DNA of 6,913 nucleotides from Gammaproteobacteria bacterium (GTDB lineage: Bacteria > Pseudomonadota > Gammaproteobacteria > Chromatiales > Sedimenticolaceae). The notes under the pieces are model-generated. The model did not search any database and was not told the DNA's origin. It saw nothing but the letters and a program-made list of their open reading frames with translations. Of this stretch, positions 6,822-6,913 are shown piece by piece. The position numbers and the translations under genes were made by a program. How positions within the stretch are numbered: position 1 is the first letter of the stretch; each line of letters opens with the position of its first letter. The DNA lies in contig JAGRHB010000003.1 of assembly GCA_020445245.1 (NCBI GenBank), positions 25,244 through 32,156 on the forward strand, in the 5' to 3' direction.

Positions 6822-6913
6822 ATGGATACCAATCTGTTGCTTGAGGGTCTGGGGCTCATGTTTCTTGGCATGGGCATCGTATTCGGGTTTCTTACCATCC
6901 TGGTATTCACTGT
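6822..6913 (+). CDS. oadG: Oxaloacetate decarboxylase gamma chain (sodium pump), N-terminal part, cut by window edge
   Basis: Thirty complete codons are visible before the window ends. The peptide starts MDTNLLLEGLGLMFLGMG and continues as one hydrophobic helix (IVFGFLTILVFT). LLLEGLxLMxxGMGxVFxFL is the characteristic start of OadG. This small single-helix membrane subunit anchors and assembles the alpha and beta subunits of the Na+-translocating oxaloacetate decarboxylase. Oad couples oxaloacetate decarboxylation to sodium export. The ATG at 6822 has a strong GGGGGGA (6809-6815) six bases upstream. An in-frame ATG at 6801 would add seven residues, but it lacks a comparable site and would not match the family's N-terminus. 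oadA and oadB would be expected immediately beyond the window. The gene is not functionally tied to the exosortase locus as far as can be seen. Confidence 0.75.
   Translation, partial: MDTNLLLEGLGLMFLGMGIVFGFLTILVFT

Overview
The window is the end of an exosortase A (XrtA / PEP-CTERM) exopolysaccharide locus, followed by two apparently unrelated housekeeping genes. The DNA is GC-rich, with G/C-biased third positions. The XrtA gene set, a YceF-type Maf protein and a nearby oadG together suggest a free-living, probably aquatic or sludge-type proteobacterium, most likely a gammaproteobacterium. That placement is inference from gene content, not from a phylogenetic marker.

Layout. Positions 1-521 hold the C-terminal part of the ExeA-like AAA ATPase that accompanies XrtA loci. 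It overlaps wecB (508-1653, UDP-GlcNAc 2-epimerase). The XrtA-associated NodB-type polysaccharide deacetylase follows (about 1666-2541), then xrtA itself (2585-4126, an exosortase fused to an EpsI domain), then the XrtA-associated class II glutamine amidotransferase (4138-6030). All five are on the + strand with overlaps or gaps of at most about 43 bases, so they look like one transcription unit. On the - strand, a YceF-type maf gene (6605-6027) converges on the amidotransferase, and the two stop codons lie within a shared CTAG. A 216-base region separates maf from a divergent oadG (6822 onward), which the window edge cuts after 30 codons.

How the genes fit together. WecB supplies ManNAc-type sugar nucleotide for the polysaccharide. 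The deacetylase and the amidotransferase probably modify the glycan or its precursors. The ATPase belongs to the same export machinery. XrtA is the membrane transpeptidase-like enzyme that processes PEP-CTERM proteins destined for the extracellular matrix. No PEP-CTERM substrate protein is encoded in the window. The FemAB-like gene often found between the deacetylase and xrtA in such loci is not there.

I found no strong evidence for a new system. The observations most worth checking are the amidotransferase's unknown substrate, the absent FemAB gene, a C8 tract at the XrtA/EpsI domain boundary, and the CTAG-sharing convergent stops. There are no tRNA, rRNA, CRISPR or insertion-sequence features that I can see.
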